Source: Rhodobiaceae bacterium
GTDB taxonomy: Bacteria; Pseudomonadota; Alphaproteobacteria; MED-G09
NCBI GenBank assembly: GCA_002731945.1
Contig: PCCF01000007.1
Coordinates: 31,040 to 65,793, forward strand
DNA length: 34,754 nt
Reading direction: 5' to 3'
Made by a program: the position numbers and the translations under genes. The notes under the pieces were generated by a model, which ran no database searches, was not told the DNA's origin, and saw only the letters and a list, made by a program, of their open reading frames with translations. Below, in pieces: positions 16,466 through 24,934 of this stretch. The stretch's first letter is position 1; each line of letters starts with the position of its first letter.

Positions 16466-16490
16466 TGGTGATCCCTAGGAGAATCAAAAC
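16466..16490 (-). repeat. Possible degraded tRNA 3' end on the minus strand
   Basis: On the minus strand the bases read GTTTTGATT-CTCCT-AGGGATC-A-CCA, which resembles a T-loop, T-stem, acceptor strand, discriminator and CCA. The T-loop has an extra base and the left T-stem arm does not pair well, so this is at best a decayed remnant. It lies between the convergent MAPEG and ECHDC3-like genes. Confidence 0.35.
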
Positions 16491-16584
16491 CCTTCTAGAC
16501 ATTTGTAGACACTCTAAAGGTAGTTTTGGCCATTATCATGGTTCTTGTCTCCCTTACAAGAAAAAGGATCAAATTACGATATTT

Positions 16585-17367
16585 TTATGAATTTTTCCAT
16601 TTGGGATCTCTTTTGTTTACAAAAGCATTAATTCCCTCTTTTGCGTCGTCGGCTTTTAAATTCTTTATCATTCTTTCAGTAGTATATTCATACGCCTCTT
16701 CAAGATCCATATTTAGTTGCTTATAGAAAGTTTCTTTTCCCATCTCAAGGACATAAGAAGATTTAGAAGAAATAGTTTTAGCAATGGCCATAACCCTATC
16801 GTGGAGTTCTTTAGGTTCAAAGATATCATTTATTAAGCCGAATCTTTTGGCTTCAGATGCTCCTATCAACTCTCCCAAGAGGAGCATTTCCATGGAGTGT
16901 TTTTTAGCTATAGTTCTTGATACTGAAACTAAAGGTGTGTGGCAGAATATACCGATATTTACCCCCGGTGTTGCAAACTTAGTTTCGGTATCAGCATAAG
17001 CTAAGTCACATGCAGCAACTAACTGACATCCTGCCGCAGTTGCCACCCCATGCACCTCAGCAATTACCGGTTTACTTAGATTGGATAAAACTGTCATCAC
17101 TTTTCTTGAGCAAGTTAAGAGGTTTCTATAAAAGGATTCGTCTTGATTTTCTTGAATCTCTTTAAGATTATGTCCAGCGCTAAAACCCCTTCCTACACCC
17201 TTTAATATTAATGTCTTGGTGGAATCATCGTCATCAGCCTCTTTTAAAACAACAAACAGTTTATTCAATAAATCTACTGAAAGTGAGTTAAAAGAACCTT
17301 CATCATTAAGACTAATTAATGAAACCTCTTCTTCCTTTTCTAAAATAACTAGATTTTTTGTTTCCAT
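16585..17367 (-). CDS. ECHDC3-like enoyl-CoA hydratase/isomerase family protein
   Basis: A 260-residue crotonase-fold protein. The CoA-binding and oxyanion segments are present: GRGFSAGHNLKE (near 59-70) and VIAEVHGVATAAGCQLVAACDLA (near 101-123). The two hydratase glutamates are not: Gln115 (GCQL) replaces the first and Gly135 (ATPGVNIGIF) the second. The wording FATPGVNIGIFCHTP, GKETFYKQL and the C-terminal AKEGINAFVNKRDPKWKN closely follows the ECHDC3 branch (human mitochondrial ECHDC3 and bacterial relatives) as I know it. Reaction unknown, so hydration of enoyl-CoA should not be assumed. The start at 17367 fits relatives but has no good ribosome site. Confidence 0.88.
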   Translation of the reverse strand: METKNLVILEKEEEVSLISLNDEGSFNSLSVDLLNKLFVVLKEADDDDSTKTLILKGVGRGFSAGHNLKEIQENQDESFYRNLLTCSRKVMTVLSNLSKPVIAEVHGVATAAGCQLVAACDLAYADTETKFATPGVNIGIFCHTPLVSVSRTIAKKHSMEMLLLGELIGASEAKRFGLINDIFEPKELHDRVMAIAKTISSKSSYVLEMGKETFYKQLNMDLEEAYEYTTERMIKNLKADDAKEGINAFVNKRDPKWKNS

Positions 17368-17498
17368 ATTTAATTCGCTTCACTCTATCTTCACATTAAC
17401 AGATTTAGCAGTATTTTTCTACTCCACAGGTTATCTAAAGAGATTATTTTGATATCAATACCTATTATCAAGCTATGAATTAAAACATTTCAGATTTA

Positions 17499-17534
17499 AA
17501 GGATCGTGGATTCAAATTCCGTCACCATATAAAA
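17499..17534 (+). repeat. Degraded copy of the tRNA-Asp 3' end with its flank
   Basis: A T-arm GTGGA-TTCAAAT-TCCGT (pairing with wobbles) is followed by CACCATATAAAA. Against tRNA-Asp, TTCxAxT, CCGTCA and then CCATATAAAA align, with six acceptor bases (CTCCCG) missing from this copy. The shared CCATATAAAA includes seven bases downstream of the real tRNA CCA, so the copy came from this locus rather than from an unrelated tRNA. No 5' half is present. Confidence 0.65.
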
Positions 17535-17548
17535 CATTTACTAAATAT

Positions 17549-18337
17549 TTAAGTGTTCAAAGTAAAACCTTCTGGCCCACCTGAAATATCAATATATTGT
17601 CCTGATATCCATCCCGCTCCAGGAGATGCAAAGAATACAGCCGCTGTCGCACAATCCTCTGGTTTGCCAATCCTTCCAAGCGGTATAGTTTTATCAAAGG
17701 TTAAATGCGCTTGTTTATCAGTTAGGTTTAACGTCTCTTTCAACATGTCAGTAAGAATAACTCCAGGTGAAATACAATTAACTGTTATTTTTTTATTAGC
17801 TAATTCAACTGCAAATGTTCTGGTCATGCTAATCATTCCAAGATTTGCGGCTGAATAAACTCCAAATCCTGGAGAAGCACGATGAGCAGCTACAGAAATA
17901 ATATTAATTATTCTTCCTCCTTCAGTCATTCTTTTTGCTGCTTGTTGGGATCCCCACCATTTAGTCTTCATATTAAGGGTTAATTGTTCATCAAATTTTT
18001 CGATAGAGATTTCAGGGAGTGAATACATTTTCCTATCTAGGTTTCCTCCTGCATTATTTACCATAATATCAAGATGACCCATCTCTTCACAAACTTTATC
18101 CAGAGCTTTAGGAATGCTATTAAAATCCATAACATCAGCAGAAATAGCAAGTCCATTTTGACCCTTTGACTCGATTTCTTCTACTACACGATCCAAATCT
18201 TCTTGTCGGCGCGCTATAACAGCAACATCGGCACCACATTCTGCAAAGGCCAGTGCTATACCTCTTCCTATTCCACGACCACCTCCAGTTACTACAGCAA
18301 CCTTGCCATCAAGGCGAAATTGATTGTTTATACTCAT
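17549..18337 (-). CDS. Short-chain dehydrogenase/reductase (SDR) with altered active site
   Basis: A 262-residue classical SDR. The cofactor loop is VVTGGGRGIGRGIA (15-28), VIARRQEDL suggests NADP(H) from the basic residues after strand 2, and DIMVNNAGGN is near 90-99. Catalytic Asn122, Ser148 and Tyr161 are in place, but the motif YxxxK reads YSAAN: position 165 is Asn (codon AAT). The C-terminal part (TVNCISPGVILTDML, GRIGKPEDCATAAVFFAS, GWISGQYIDISGG) is typical of fabG-like SDRs. The ATG at 18337 follows AAGGAGTTCCTT. Whether it is an active reductase is unclear. It is divergent from the AMP nucleosidase gene. Confidence 0.9.
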   Translation of the reverse strand: MSINNQFRLDGKVAVVTGGGRGIGRGIALAFAECGADVAVIARRQEDLDRVVEEIESKGQNGLAISADVMDFNSIPKALDKVCEEMGHLDIMVNNAGGNLDRKMYSLPEISIEKFDEQLTLNMKTKWWGSQQAAKRMTEGGRIINIISVAAHRASPGFGVYSAANLGMISMTRTFAVELANKKITVNCISPGVILTDMLKETLNLTDKQAHLTFDKTIPLGRIGKPEDCATAAVFFASPGAGWISGQYIDISGGPEGFTLNT

Positions 18338-18473
18338 AAGGAACTCCTTTTTCTTTTAATTAAGCTAATCTAACTTGAAAATCTGGACAAACAAATGAAA
18401 TAAACTAAGAAAGGTTCTATTGAAAAATCTAATTATTTTGACGTTTCCTAAATATTTAATATAGGGTGTAAAA

Positions 18474-19247
18474 ATGCAGGATAAGCAAGAAATAGCAAGA
18501 GATTGGTTGCCACGTTATACTGGCATGCAATTACAAGATTTTGGCCAATATATATTATTAACTAATTTTTCCGAATATGTAGAGAATTTTGCAAATAGAT
18601 ATAATGCTGATATCTGTGGAGAGAAAAAACCCATGCAGGCCGCTAGTAATAATGAAGGATTAACTATAATTAATTTCGGTATGGGGTCTCCAAATGCCGC
18701 AACAATTATGGATTTATTAGTTGCATGTAACCCTAAGGGAGTACTATTTTTGGGTAAATGTGGGGGATTAAAAGAAACAACTGAAATAGGACATTTTATA
18801 CTTCCTATAGCTTCGATAAGAGGCGATGGAACAAGTAAAGATTATTTTCCTGAAGAAGTGCCTGCTTTACCATCTTTTAAATTGCATAAATTTGTCTCAG
18901 AAAAAATTATAGAACAAGGTCTAGAATATAGGACAGGTGTAATATATACGACAAATAGAAGGGTCTGGGAGCACGATAAATCTTTTCTTGATCATCTTAA
19001 GAAAACAACTTGTATCGGTATAGATATGGAAACTGCTACGATTTTTATCGTTGGCCATTATAACGAGATTGCAAGAGGGGCCCTTCTTCTTGTTTCAGAT
19101 ATTCCTGTGACTCCCGACGGCGTTAAGACAGAAGAATCGGATAAAGAGGTAACTAATGAATGGATGAAACTGCACTTAGATATTGGTATTAAATCCATGA
19201 CAGATATAGGAAAATCAGGAGAAAACATAAAGCACTTCCGATATTAA
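18474..19247 (+). CDS. amn: AMP nucleosidase, short Bacteroidetes-type
   Basis: Hydrolyses AMP to adenine and ribose 5-phosphate (purine salvage, AMP level control). The 257 residues form only the phosphorylase-like domain, without the ~180-residue N-terminal regulatory domain of E. coli Amn. Signatures: RDWLPRYTGMQLQDFGQYILLTNF, NFGMGSPNAATIMDL, LFLGKCGGLK, IRGDGTSKDYFPEEVPALPSF, YTTNRRVWEHDKSFL, DMETATIF and LLLVSDIPVTPDGVKTEESDK. These closely match what I recall of Bacteroidetes enzymes. The ATG has AGGGT nine bases before. TTGACG (18438-18443) and TATAGG (18460-18465) could be a promoter but would leave almost no leader. It lies in the accessory block. Confidence 0.88.
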   Translation: MQDKQEIARDWLPRYTGMQLQDFGQYILLTNFSEYVENFANRYNADICGEKKPMQAASNNEGLTIINFGMGSPNAATIMDLLVACNPKGVLFLGKCGGLKETTEIGHFILPIASIRGDGTSKDYFPEEVPALPSFKLHKFVSEKIIEQGLEYRTGVIYTTNRRVWEHDKSFLDHLKKTTCIGIDMETATIFIVGHYNEIARGALLLVSDIPVTPDGVKTEESDKEVTNEWMKLHLDIGIKSMTDIGKSGENIKHFRY

Positions 19248-19365
19248 ATAGTTTTTTAAGATTTCCACCTCAATTCCTTCAATCTAACTAACTTAAAGAA
19301 TTATTAAAGTCAGAAAACTATTGATGGTTTTGAATAATATTATAGTCTTATCAAAGGGAAAAAAA

Positions 19366-20793
19366 ATGACACAAAATGAAAATCTAAAAGAAATACTGGA
19401 TATACAAAAGAAAGCACACCTTAGAGATGGCCCTATTTCTGCAGAAAAAAGAATAGAATGGATAAATAAATTAATATCAACCTTAATTAAACACCAAGAT
19501 CAAATAGCTGAAGTAATTTCTGAAGATTTTAACCATAGAAGCAATGTCGGTTCAATGCTGACAGATGTATCATCTTCTATAACTTCCCTTAAACTTGCAA
19601 AAAAGAATATAAAAAAATGGATGAAATCTGAGAAAAGAAAAGTTTCACCAGCAATTCTTGGGCTTTTAGGAGCTAAATTAAGAATAGAATACCAACCTTT
19701 AGGCACAGTTGGTGTCATTAGTCCTTGGAATTTTCCTGTTACATTAACTTTTGGACCATTAGGAAGTATTTTTGCTGCAGGTAATAGGGTTATGATAAAA
19801 CCGTCAGAATTTACGCCAAGAACTTCAGATTTAATGAAAAAAATGTTTGAAGAGAGCTTTTCGTCTGAAGAAGTAGCTGTTGTTACTGGAGGTCCTGAAG
19901 TGGGGGCAGATTTTTCTTCCTTACCTTTTGATCACCTCCTATTCACAGGAGCAACATCTGTAGCTCGTCATGTAATGAAGGCGGCTTCAGATAATTTGGT
20001 ACCAGTGACTTTAGAGCTCGGGGGAAAGTCTCCCGTCATAATTTCAGAGTCTTCAGATATTGAAATATCATCTAAAAGAGTTATTGCAGGGAAAACTATG
20101 AATGCTGGTCAGATATGTTTGGCTCCAGATTATGTTTTTCTTCCAAAAAATAAATTACAAGATTTTATTGATTGCTCCAAAAATGCAGTTTCAAAAATGT
20201 TTCCTTCTATTAAAGATAATGAAGACTATACCTCTATTATAAATGAAAAGCATTATGCTAGACTTAACAATTATATTAATGAAGCAAAGAACAAGGGTTA
20301 TGAGGTAATAGAAGTGAATCCATCTGAAGAAGATTTTGAACAACAAGAGCATTATAAAATTCCTCCTACATTTATAGTTAATCCTGGCGAAGAGTTGAGT
20401 GTTATGAAGGAGGAGATCTTTGGTCCAATTTTACCTTTAAAGACTTACGAAAATTTTGACGAAACCATTGATTATATTAATAATAAAGACAGACCCTTGG
20501 GTTTGTATTATTTTGGTGATGATGAGAACGAATTAAATAATGTACTACAAAATACTACATCAGGAGGTGTTACAGTTAACGATGTTATTTTTCATGTAGC
20601 CCAAGATAATGCACCATTTGGTGGAGTAGGTCCATCCGGAATGGGCTCCTATCATGGAATCGAAGGCTTTAGAAATTTTTCTCATGCAAAAACTATTTTT
20701 ACACAGACTAAACTTGATAATCTAATTGATGTTTTTAGACCTCCGTATGGAAAAAAAGCAGAAAAAGCTATAAAATCTCAGATTCAACCTTAA
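19366..20793 (+). CDS. Aldehyde dehydrogenase, coniferyl-aldehyde-dehydrogenase-like
   Basis: Oxidises an aldehyde to its acid with NAD(P)+. 475 residues from the ATG at 19366 (an upstream in-frame start at 19321 is less likely, since GGGAAAAAAA precedes this ATG). Catalytic Asn122 (PWNFP), Glu217 (LELGGK) and Cys251 (NAGQICLAPDYV) are present, as are TGATSVARHVM and EEIFGPILPL. The GQICLAPDYV wording and the C-terminal PPYG segment match class-3-like coniferyl aldehyde dehydrogenases; the true substrate may be any aromatic or fatty aldehyde. Residues PSGMGSYHG near 430 are typical of the group. The alpha/beta hydrolase gene follows after 16 bases, so they are probably co-transcribed. Confidence 0.93.
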   Translation: MTQNENLKEILDIQKKAHLRDGPISAEKRIEWINKLISTLIKHQDQIAEVISEDFNHRSNVGSMLTDVSSSITSLKLAKKNIKKWMKSEKRKVSPAILGLLGAKLRIEYQPLGTVGVISPWNFPVTLTFGPLGSIFAAGNRVMIKPSEFTPRTSDLMKKMFEESFSSEEVAVVTGGPEVGADFSSLPFDHLLFTGATSVARHVMKAASDNLVPVTLELGGKSPVIISESSDIEISSKRVIAGKTMNAGQICLAPDYVFLPKNKLQDFIDCSKNAVSKMFPSIKDNEDYTSIINEKHYARLNNYINEAKNKGYEVIEVNPSEEDFEQQEHYKIPPTFIVNPGEELSVMKEEIFGPILPLKTYENFDETIDYINNKDRPLGLYYFGDDENELNNVLQNTTSGGVTVNDVIFHVAQDNAPFGGVGPSGMGSYHGIEGFRNFSHAKTIFTQTKLDNLIDVFRPPYGKKAEKAIKSQIQP

Positions 20794-20809
20794 TTAGTAG
20801 TTAAAATTT

Positions 20810-21568
20810 ATGCCCACGATAAATAGAAATGGAGTGAATATTTTTTACGAAACCTATGGTGAGGGGCCAGTTGTTTTATTAACACATGGTTTTTCAGCAA
20901 CATCGAAAATGTGGAACGATCAGATTGACTCCCTTTCATCAGATTATTGTTTAGTTCTTTGGGATATGCGTGGTCACGGTTCTTCTGATTATCCAGAGGA
21001 TATTAATCTTTACAATGAAAAGGAAACTATTGAAGATATATTGTCTATTTTAGACAAACTCAATGTCAAAAAAGCAAATATCGGAGGAATGTCTCTTGGG
21101 GGATATATGTCTTTAGCCTTTTATAACCAATTTCCAGAAAGAGTAGATTCCTTAATCATAATCGATACTGGTCCTGGATTTAAGAACGAAGATGCAAGAA
21201 ATAATTGGAACAATTATGCTATTTCTACAGCAGAGAAATTTGAACTTTCAGGATTAGATAGCCTTACTGGCAGAAGTAAAGAGATGGATCCAAAGAACCA
21301 TTTAAATGCAAAGGGGTTGTCAAGGGCAGCAAGAGGAATGTTAACCCAACATGACGACAGAATTATAAGGTCTTTAGAAAAAATAAGTGTGCCAAGTCTT
21401 ATCGTTGTTGGAGAGAACGATAAACCCTTTTTAGCTTCTTCGGATTATATGGAAAGAAAGATAGTAGGCTCAAAAAAAGTTGTAATTTCTGATGCTGGAC
21501 ATGCAGTTAATATTGATCAGCCAGAGACATTTAATCAAACGGTCAGAGAATTTTTAAGTTCAAAATAA
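20810..21568 (+). CDS. Alpha/beta-fold hydrolase
   Basis: A 252-residue hydrolase. The oxyanion segment is LTHGFSATSKMW (24-35), the nucleophile elbow GGMSLGGYMS has Ser95, the acid is in VVGENDKPF and the catalytic His is in DAGHAVNIDQPE. The size and the DMRGHGSSDYP segment match small esterases and enol-lactone hydrolase-like or haloperoxidase-like enzymes. Substrate unknown. It starts 16 bases after the aldehyde dehydrogenase stop, and the pair may act on one ester/aldehyde compound (inference). No signal peptide, so it is cytoplasmic. No strong Shine-Dalgarno sequence is visible; translation may be coupled to the upstream gene. Confidence 0.9.
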   Translation: MPTINRNGVNIFYETYGEGPVVLLTHGFSATSKMWNDQIDSLSSDYCLVLWDMRGHGSSDYPEDINLYNEKETIEDILSILDKLNVKKANIGGMSLGGYMSLAFYNQFPERVDSLIIIDTGPGFKNEDARNNWNNYAISTAEKFELSGLDSLTGRSKEMDPKNHLNAKGLSRAARGMLTQHDDRIIRSLEKISVPSLIVVGENDKPFLASSDYMERKIVGSKKVVISDAGHAVNIDQPETFNQTVREFLSSK

Positions 21569-21696
21569 AAGTTTGTCTTTATAATCTATTTTGCTTGGAA
21601 AAATAACATTATTGATATAAAAATCTTTATAACCTTGACGTGAATCAGGTTAATTTTTGAAAGATTCTGATTTTGGAGGAGATAAGGAGAAGTTGG

Positions 21697-22062
21697 ATGC
21701 AATCCATACTATATGATTATCTTCCTATATTGATATTCATGTGTTTATCGATAGTCTTGACTTTGGTCTTGATTGTGCCCCCATTAATTTTTGCACCATA
21801 TAAGCCGGATAAAGAAAAACTATCACCTTATGAATGTGGTTTTGATCCTTTTGATGATGCTAGGTCAAAGTTTGATATAAGATTTTATCTAGTCGCAATA
21901 CTTTTTATTATTTTTGATCTTGAGATCGCATTCCTTTTCCCTTGGGCAATAATGCTTGGAAAGATCGGAACATTAGGATTTGCTTCAATGATGATATTTC
22001 TGGGTGTACTCACAGTCGGATTTATCTATGAATGGAAAAAGGGAGCTCTAGAGTGGGACTGA
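21697..22062 (+). CDS. nuoA: NADH-quinone oxidoreductase subunit A
   Basis: Membrane subunit of complex I near the quinone site. The ATG at 21697 gives 121 residues, the usual length; an upstream in-frame TTG at 21673 is rejected because AGGAGA lies nine bases before the ATG. Three transmembrane helices are seen (about 10-32, 64-86 and 91-112). The conserved loop is [23 protein letters not shown]-like with its cysteine, followed by [12 protein letters not shown]. First gene of the nuo operon. The 128-base upstream gap contains TTGCTT and GATATA 17 bases apart as a weak promoter candidate. nuoB starts inside its 3' end. Confidence 0.96.
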   Translation: MQSILYDYLPILIFMCLSIVLTLVLIVPPLIFAPYKPDKEKLSPYECGFDPFDDARSKFDIRFYLVAILFIIFDLEIAFLFPWAIMLGKIGTLGFASMMIFLGVLTVGFIYEWKKGALEWD

Positions 22063-22559
22063 TTTCAGAAAAAGATTCCAAAAAATTATCAACAGAGATC
22101 TCTGATAAAGGTTTTTTTGTTACTTCTGCCGAAGCCCTAGTTAGTTGGGCTAGAACTGGATCATTGCATTGGATGACGTTTGGTTTAGCGTGTTGTGCAA
22201 TTGAGATGTTTCAAACTAACGGTCCTCGTTATGATTTAGAAAGATTTGGAACGGCACCTAGAGGATCTCCAAGACAATCTGATGTTATGATAGTTGCAGG
22301 AACCCTAACAAATAAGATGGCGCCAGCACTCAGAAAAGTTTATGACCAGATGCCAGAACCACGTTATGTAATATCAATGGGCTCATGTGCAAACGGAGGA
22401 GGATATTATCACTATTCTTATTCAGTTGTAAGGGGATGCGATAGAATTGTTCCTGTAGATATATATGTTCCAGGATGCCCACCAACTGCAGAAGCATTAA
22501 TGTACGGAATTTTACAATTACAGAAGAAGATTAGAAGAACCGGAACTTTTGAAAGATAA
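22053..22559 (+). CDS. nuoB: NADH-quinone oxidoreductase subunit B
   Basis: Peripheral-arm subunit holding terminal iron-sulfur cluster N2, which passes electrons to quinone. The cluster cysteines lie in [20 protein letters not shown] and [14 protein letters not shown]. The start is taken as the GTG at 22053 (168 residues, beginning MGLISEKD), with GGGAG (22041-22045) seven bases upstream and a MGL start like relatives; an ATG at 22032 in the same frame is possible but would overlap nuoA by 31 bases. The chosen start overlaps the nuoA stop by ten bases, implying translational coupling. Confidence 0.95.
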   Translation: MGLISEKDSKKLSTEISDKGFFVTSAEALVSWARTGSLHWMTFGLACCAIEMFQTNGPRYDLERFGTAPRGSPRQSDVMIVAGTLTNKMAPALRKVYDQMPEPRYVISMGSCANGGGYYHYSYSVVRGCDRIVPVDIYVPGCPPTAEALMYGILQLQKKIRRTGTFER

Positions 22560-22573
22560 AAGTAAAATTAATA

Positions 22574-23182
22574 ATGAAAAAAATGAAGTCACCCCACGAA
22601 CTGTTAAAGGAAATCCAGAACTTTGATTTTTTGAATTCTGTTATGTTAGATATTAATGTGTCTGACTATGAGCTTTCCTTTAATATAGAACACACTAATA
22701 TCGTTAAAACTTTAAGGCTCTTACGTGATGAACCATTATTATCTTTCACGCAGTTAATAGATCTATGCGGGATTGATTGGCCTGAGAAAAAGGAAAGATT
22801 TCAAGTTGCCTATAATTTGTTGTCAATGAATAACAATTCAAGAATTCGAGTAAAGTCTTTTACTGATAACAATAATTCCCTTCCATCAATAACCAAATTA
22901 TTCCCTTCCTCTGATTGGTATGAAAGAGAAGCCTTTGATCTATTTGGAATTAAGTTTGAAGGTCACAAAGACCTTAGAAGGCTTTTAACAGATTATGGTT
23001 TTGAAGGTCATCCATTAAGGAAGGACTTTCCTTTAACCGGATACGTTGAAGTCAAATACGACGAAGGGAAGAAAAGAGTAATATATGAGCCCGTCGAATT
23101 AAAACAGGAATATAGAGATTTTGACTTTGAAAGTCCATGGGAGGGCGTTGATTATCCTAACGAAGTATTAAAAGATGATTAA
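22574..23182 (+). CDS. nuoC: NADH-quinone oxidoreductase subunit C
   Basis: 30-kDa peripheral subunit (202 residues), separate from NuoD as in alphaproteobacteria and mitochondria rather than fused as in E. coli. The family signature [29 protein letters not shown]-type region spans about 115-145 and is followed by [13 protein letters not shown]. It ends in EFDFESPW-like wording. A second in-frame ATG three codons on (22583) could be the start; no strong ribosome site separates them. nuoD begins eight bases before its end. Confidence 0.95.
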   Translation: MKKMKSPHELLKEIQNFDFLNSVMLDINVSDYELSFNIEHTNIVKTLRLLRDEPLLSFTQLIDLCGIDWPEKKERFQVAYNLLSMNNNSRIRVKSFTDNNNSLPSITKLFPSSDWYEREAFDLFGIKFEGHKDLRRLLTDYGFEGHPLRKDFPLTGYVEVKYDEGKKRVIYEPVELKQEYRDFDFESPWEGVDYPNEVLKDD

Positions 23183-24353
23183 AGATAAGAACAAGAAATT
23201 TAGGATAAACTTTGGTCCTCAACACCCTGCAGCACATGGAGTTTTGAGATTAGTTTTAGATCTGGATGGCGAGGTAGTTGAGAGAGTAGAACCACACATA
23301 GGTCTTCTTCATAGAGGAACCGAAAAATTAATCGAAAACAAAACTTATCTACAAGCTTTACCGTATTTTGATAGATTAGATTATGTGGCTCCTATGAACC
23401 AAGAACATGCATTTTCTCTTGCTACAGAGAGATTATTAGGGATTCAAGTTCCAATAAGAGCTCAACATATTAGAGTTCTTTTTTCCGAGATAGGAAGAAT
23501 CTTAAGTCACATGATTAATGTGCCAGCTCAGGCATTGGATGTAGGAGCTTTAACACCAAGTCTTTGGGGATGGGAAGAAAGAGAAAAGCTTATGGTTTTT
23601 TATGAAAGAGCATGCGGGTCTCGTCTTCATGCAGCCTATTTTAGGACTGGTGGTGTTCATCAAGACCTAGAAGATCAGTTATTAGAAGATATCTATAAAT
23701 TTTGTGATCCCTTTTTAAAAGTAGTAAATGATTTAGAAAGTCTTTTGACTGATAGTAGAATTTTCAAGCAAAGAAATGTTGATATCGGCGTAGTTAAGAA
23801 ACAAGACGTGCTCGATTGGGGTTTAACTGGTGTTATGGCTAGAGGATCAGGGTTTGAGTGGGATTTAAGAAGAGCACAACCTTATGAAACCTATGAAGAT
23901 TATGATTTTCTAATTCCAGTCGGAAAAAACGGAGATAATTATGATCGTTACTTAATCAGAATTGAAGAATGTCGTCAGTCTGCATCAATAATAAAGCAAG
24001 CCATCGAAAAAATGGAAAAAGGACCAATTATTTGTGAAGACAAGAAAATAGCTCCACCAAAGAGGTCAGAAATGAAACGTTCTATGGAAGCTCTGATTCA
24101 TCACTTTAAGCTTTATACAGAGGGATATGATGTAGGCCCAGGAGATATTTATGCTGCTGTAGAGGCACCCAAAGGAGAATTTGGCGTTTATTTGGTTTCT
24201 GATGGTTCAAACAAGCCTTATAGGTGTAAGATTCGTGCCCCAGGTTTTGCACATTTACAATCACTTGATTATTTATCTAAAGGATATTTATTGCCTGATT
24301 TATCAGCAATATTAGGTTCATTGGATTTGGTTTTTGGTGAGGTAGATAGATGA
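23175..24353 (+). CDS. nuoD: NADH-quinone oxidoreductase subunit D
   Basis: 49-kDa subunit that forms the quinone-reduction pocket with NuoB. The 392-residue length is usual. The N-terminal quinone loop is [18 protein letters not shown] with its histidines, then [33 protein letters not shown] and [14 protein letters not shown]. The C-terminal part has [21 protein letters not shown] and the terminal FGEVDR. It overlaps nuoC by eight bases and nuoE by four (ATGA), so the three are translationally coupled. No missing key residue was seen. Confidence 0.97.
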   Translation: MIKDKNKKFRINFGPQHPAAHGVLRLVLDLDGEVVERVEPHIGLLHRGTEKLIENKTYLQALPYFDRLDYVAPMNQEHAFSLATERLLGIQVPIRAQHIRVLFSEIGRILSHMINVPAQALDVGALTPSLWGWEEREKLMVFYERACGSRLHAAYFRTGGVHQDLEDQLLEDIYKFCDPFLKVVNDLESLLTDSRIFKQRNVDIGVVKKQDVLDWGLTGVMARGSGFEWDLRRAQPYETYEDYDFLIPVGKNGDNYDRYLIRIEECRQSASIIKQAIEKMEKGPIICEDKKIAPPKRSEMKRSMEALIHHFKLYTEGYDVGPGDIYAAVEAPKGEFGVYLVSDGSNKPYRCKIRAPGFAHLQSLDYLSKGYLLPDLSAILGSLDLVFGEVDR

Positions 24354-24934
24354 CTCAAAAAAGGTTAACTAAAGATCTACTTAAAGAATTTCGATTTAAC
24401 GAAAAAGAAATAAAACACATAAATTCTCATATCATTAAATACCCAAAAGGAAGAGTACAATCAGCCGTTTTAGAGAGTCTTTTTCTTGCCCAAAAAAAAT
24501 CAGGAGGTTGGCTTCCTGAAAGTGCTATTGCAGCAGTTTCAGAAATCTTAAATATGCCAAAAATACGCGTTCTTGAGGTAGCAACCTTTTACTCAATGTT
24601 CAATCTAGAGCCCTGTGGAAATTTTTTTGTTCAGATATGCGGAACAACACCATGCTGGTTAAGAGGATCAGACGAAATTAAAAAAGCTTGCAAAGATCAT
24701 ATCGGTGAAGAAAGAAAAATATCGAATGAAGATATTAGTTGGGTAGAAGTAGAGTGTTTAGGTGCTTGTGTAAATGCTCCTGTAGTTCAAATTAATGAAG
24801 AGTATTTTGAGGACTTAGATTATTCATCAATGTCTGAAATTTTAGTAAAATTAAAAAAAAACCAACCAATAAAAAAAGGTTCTCAAATTAACAGACAATC
24901 GTCAGAACCAATCCAAAGGGAAAAAAATGATTGA
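24350..24934 (+). CDS. nuoE: NADH-quinone oxidoreductase subunit E
   Basis: 24-kDa subunit of the NADH-dehydrogenase module with a thioredoxin-like 2Fe-2S domain. Ligand cysteines are in [12 protein letters not shown] and [10 protein letters not shown] (CxxxxC and CxxxC). The upstream helical part has [17 protein letters not shown] and [13 protein letters not shown], as in the family. The 194-residue length is ordinary, with a lysine-rich low-complexity tail after about residue 165. It overlaps nuoD by four bases and nuoF by eight. Confidence 0.96.
   Translation: MTQKRLTKDLLKEFRFNEKEIKHINSHIIKYPKGRVQSAVLESLFLAQKKSGGWLPESAIAAVSEILNMPKIRVLEVATFYSMFNLEPCGNFFVQICGTTPCWLRGSDEIKKACKDHIGEERKISNEDISWVEVECLGACVNAPVVQINEEYFEDLDYSSMSEILVKLKKNQPIKKGSQINRQSSEPIQREKND

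Noticed and set aside
16526-17452. Small plus-strand open frames near the ECHDC3-like gene
   Set aside because: They are shadows of the minus-strand crotonase gene with no recognisable protein features.
17553-17858. Plus-strand 101-codon open frame
   Set aside because: Antisense to the SDR gene, which carries all the recognisable motifs.
19321-19365. Longer N-terminus for the aldehyde dehydrogenase
   Set aside because: The extra 15 residues are hydrophobic and unlike the family, and a purine-rich ribosome site lies just before the ATG at 19366.
14959-21696. Calling the accessory block a named genomic island or prophage
   Set aside because: No integrase, transposase, phage structural gene or clean terminal repeats are present; only tRNA-end scars support past integration.
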